Shown: in pieces, positions 6,062 through 6,687 of the stretch | Layout: each line of letters opens with the position of its first letter | Numbering within the stretch: position 1 is the stretch's first letter | Assembly (NCBI GenBank): GCA_027346205.1 | Contig: DAIESR010000482.1 | Coordinates: forward strand, 1 to 6,687 | DNA: 6,687 nucleotides | Direction: 5' to 3' | DNA from: Beijerinckiaceae bacterium | Lineage (GTDB): Bacteria > Pseudomonadota > Alphaproteobacteria > Rhizobiales > Beijerinckiaceae | Program-made: the position numbers and the translations under genes | The notes under the pieces: generated by a model | Seen by the model: only the letters and a program-made list of their open reading frames with translations | Database searches by the model: none | Told to the model about the DNA's origin: nothing

Positions 6062-6502
6062 ATGATCACTGCCGTTCACGTCCTCAACGGGCCGAATCTC
6101 AATCTTCTCGGCTTGCGCGAGCCTGAGATTTATGGGCATGAGACATTGGCCGGGATCGAGGCGCGTCTCGCCGCAGTCTGCAAGGCGCGCGGTGTCGAGC
6201 TGCACTTTCGCCAGTCGAATCATGAGGGCGAACTTGTCACCTGGATCCAGGACGCTGGGCTGGCCGGCGAGCCCGTAATCCTGAATGCCGGCGGCTATAG
6301 TCATACCTCGATCGCCATTCACGATGCGATCAAGGGCGCACGCACAAGGGTGATCGAGGTCCATCTGTCGAACATTCACGCGCGCGAAAGCTTTCGCCAT
6401 ATATCGCTGATTTCGCCGGTCGCTTATGGCGTGATCCTCGGTTTTGGGGCCGCCTCCTACGATCTCGCGCTCGAAGCCCTGCTGTCCGCTCAAGTTGATT
6501 AG
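6062..6502 (+). CDS. aroQ: 3-dehydroquinate dehydratase, type II (AroQ)
   Basis: Dodecameric type II enzyme that converts 3-dehydroquinate to 3-dehydroshikimate, the third step of the shikimate pathway, in the cytoplasm. Numbered from the GTG at 6056: NGPNLNLLG at 11-19, the lid REPEIYG with Arg21 and catalytic Tyr26, FRQSNHEGEL, NAGGYSHTS with Asn77 and catalytic His83, EVHLSNIHARE with Glu101 and His103, and Arg114. These match the family's active-site set at constant spacing. At 146-148 residues it is full length. An in-frame stop at 6020 limits the start to GTG 6056 or ATG 6062. I prefer 6062 because eight residues before NGPNLN is typical. Neither has a clear ribosome binding site. accB follows after 13 bases, so the two are likely cotranscribed. 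Confidence 0.95.
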   Translation: MITAVHVLNGPNLNLLGLREPEIYGHETLAGIEARLAAVCKARGVELHFRQSNHEGELVTWIQDAGLAGEPVILNAGGYSHTSIAIHDAIKGARTRVIEVHLSNIHARESFRHISLISPVAYGVILGFGAASYDLALEALLSAQVD

Positions 6503-6515
6503 AAGAGTTGAACGT

Positions 6516-6687
6516 ATGACCGAGAAGAAAACCGAGGCGGAGGAGCCGGCGCGGACGATCGATCCGCAGCTCGTCGAGACGCTCGGCGAGATTGCGACGC
6601 GCCTCGACCTGAGCGAGATCGAAGTGGCCCAGGGCGATCTGCGGATCCGCGTCGCGCGCCAGTTCGGCGGACCAGCTGCTTTCTCCT
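6516..6687 (+). CDS. accB: Biotin carboxyl carrier protein of acetyl-CoA carboxylase (AccB), 3' end cut off
   Basis: The first 57 codons of AccB, the biotin-bearing subunit of acetyl-CoA carboxylase that feeds malonyl-CoA to fatty-acid synthesis. The visible part is the N-terminal dimerisation region, with an acidic/lysine-rich start, then LVETLGEIATRLDLSEIEV and GDLRIRVAR, which is characteristic of alphaproteobacterial AccB. The biotinyl domain with its MKM motif lies beyond the window, and the window ends one base into codon 58. The ATG at 6516 has AGAAGAG about 8 bases upstream. The aroQ-accB order, usually followed by accC, supports the call. Confidence 0.88.
   Translation, partial: MTEKKTEAEEPARTIDPQLVETLGEIATRLDLSEIEVAQGDLRIRVARQFGGPAAFS

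Overview
The window reads as chromosomal DNA of a nitrogen-fixing alphaproteobacterium, most likely in the Hyphomicrobiales near Beijerinckiaceae/Methylocystaceae. This rests on the alphaproteobacterial character of ParE and the DsbA-AroQ-AccB run, on a draT-draG pair (only useful in a diazotroph), and on TAGAGCATG-type palindromic intergenic repeats that resemble elements common in rhizobial-type genomes. The taxonomic call is inference from recalled family features, not from a search.

Layout, all genes on the + strand. Bases 1-1883 are the 3' part of parE (topoisomerase IV subunit B). Bases 1884-2151 hold no gene but carry a compound palindromic repeat. Bases 2152-2445 encode an unrecognised 97-residue protein with one membrane segment. 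Bases 2446-2927 are gene-free and hold an AT-rich promoter-like stretch, a strong rho-independent terminator (2668-2715) and a second hairpin. Then come draT (2928-3779) and draG (3837-4724), a 250-base gap with hairpins and a repeat relic, a DsbA/ScsC-like periplasmic thiol-disulfide protein (4975-5763), a 298-base gap with two more palindromic repeat units, aroQ (6062-6502) and the first 57 codons of accB (6516 to the window edge).

Functionally there are three blocks. parE serves chromosome decatenation. draT and draG form the reversible switch that ADP-ribosylates nitrogenase Fe protein (NifH) when ammonium or darkness/energy limitation makes fixation wasteful, then removes the group. The dsbA-like gene, aroQ and accB are housekeeping genes for periplasmic disulfides, the shikimate pathway and fatty-acid synthesis; aroQ and accB, 13 bases apart, look like one transcription unit.

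No wholly new system is evident. The points most worth a second look are the complex region upstream of draT (possible small RNA or leader with a terminator), the orphan membrane microprotein with pilin-like spacing at its N terminus, the mobile-looking palindromic repeat family, and the placement of draTG among housekeeping genes with no nif gene in view.
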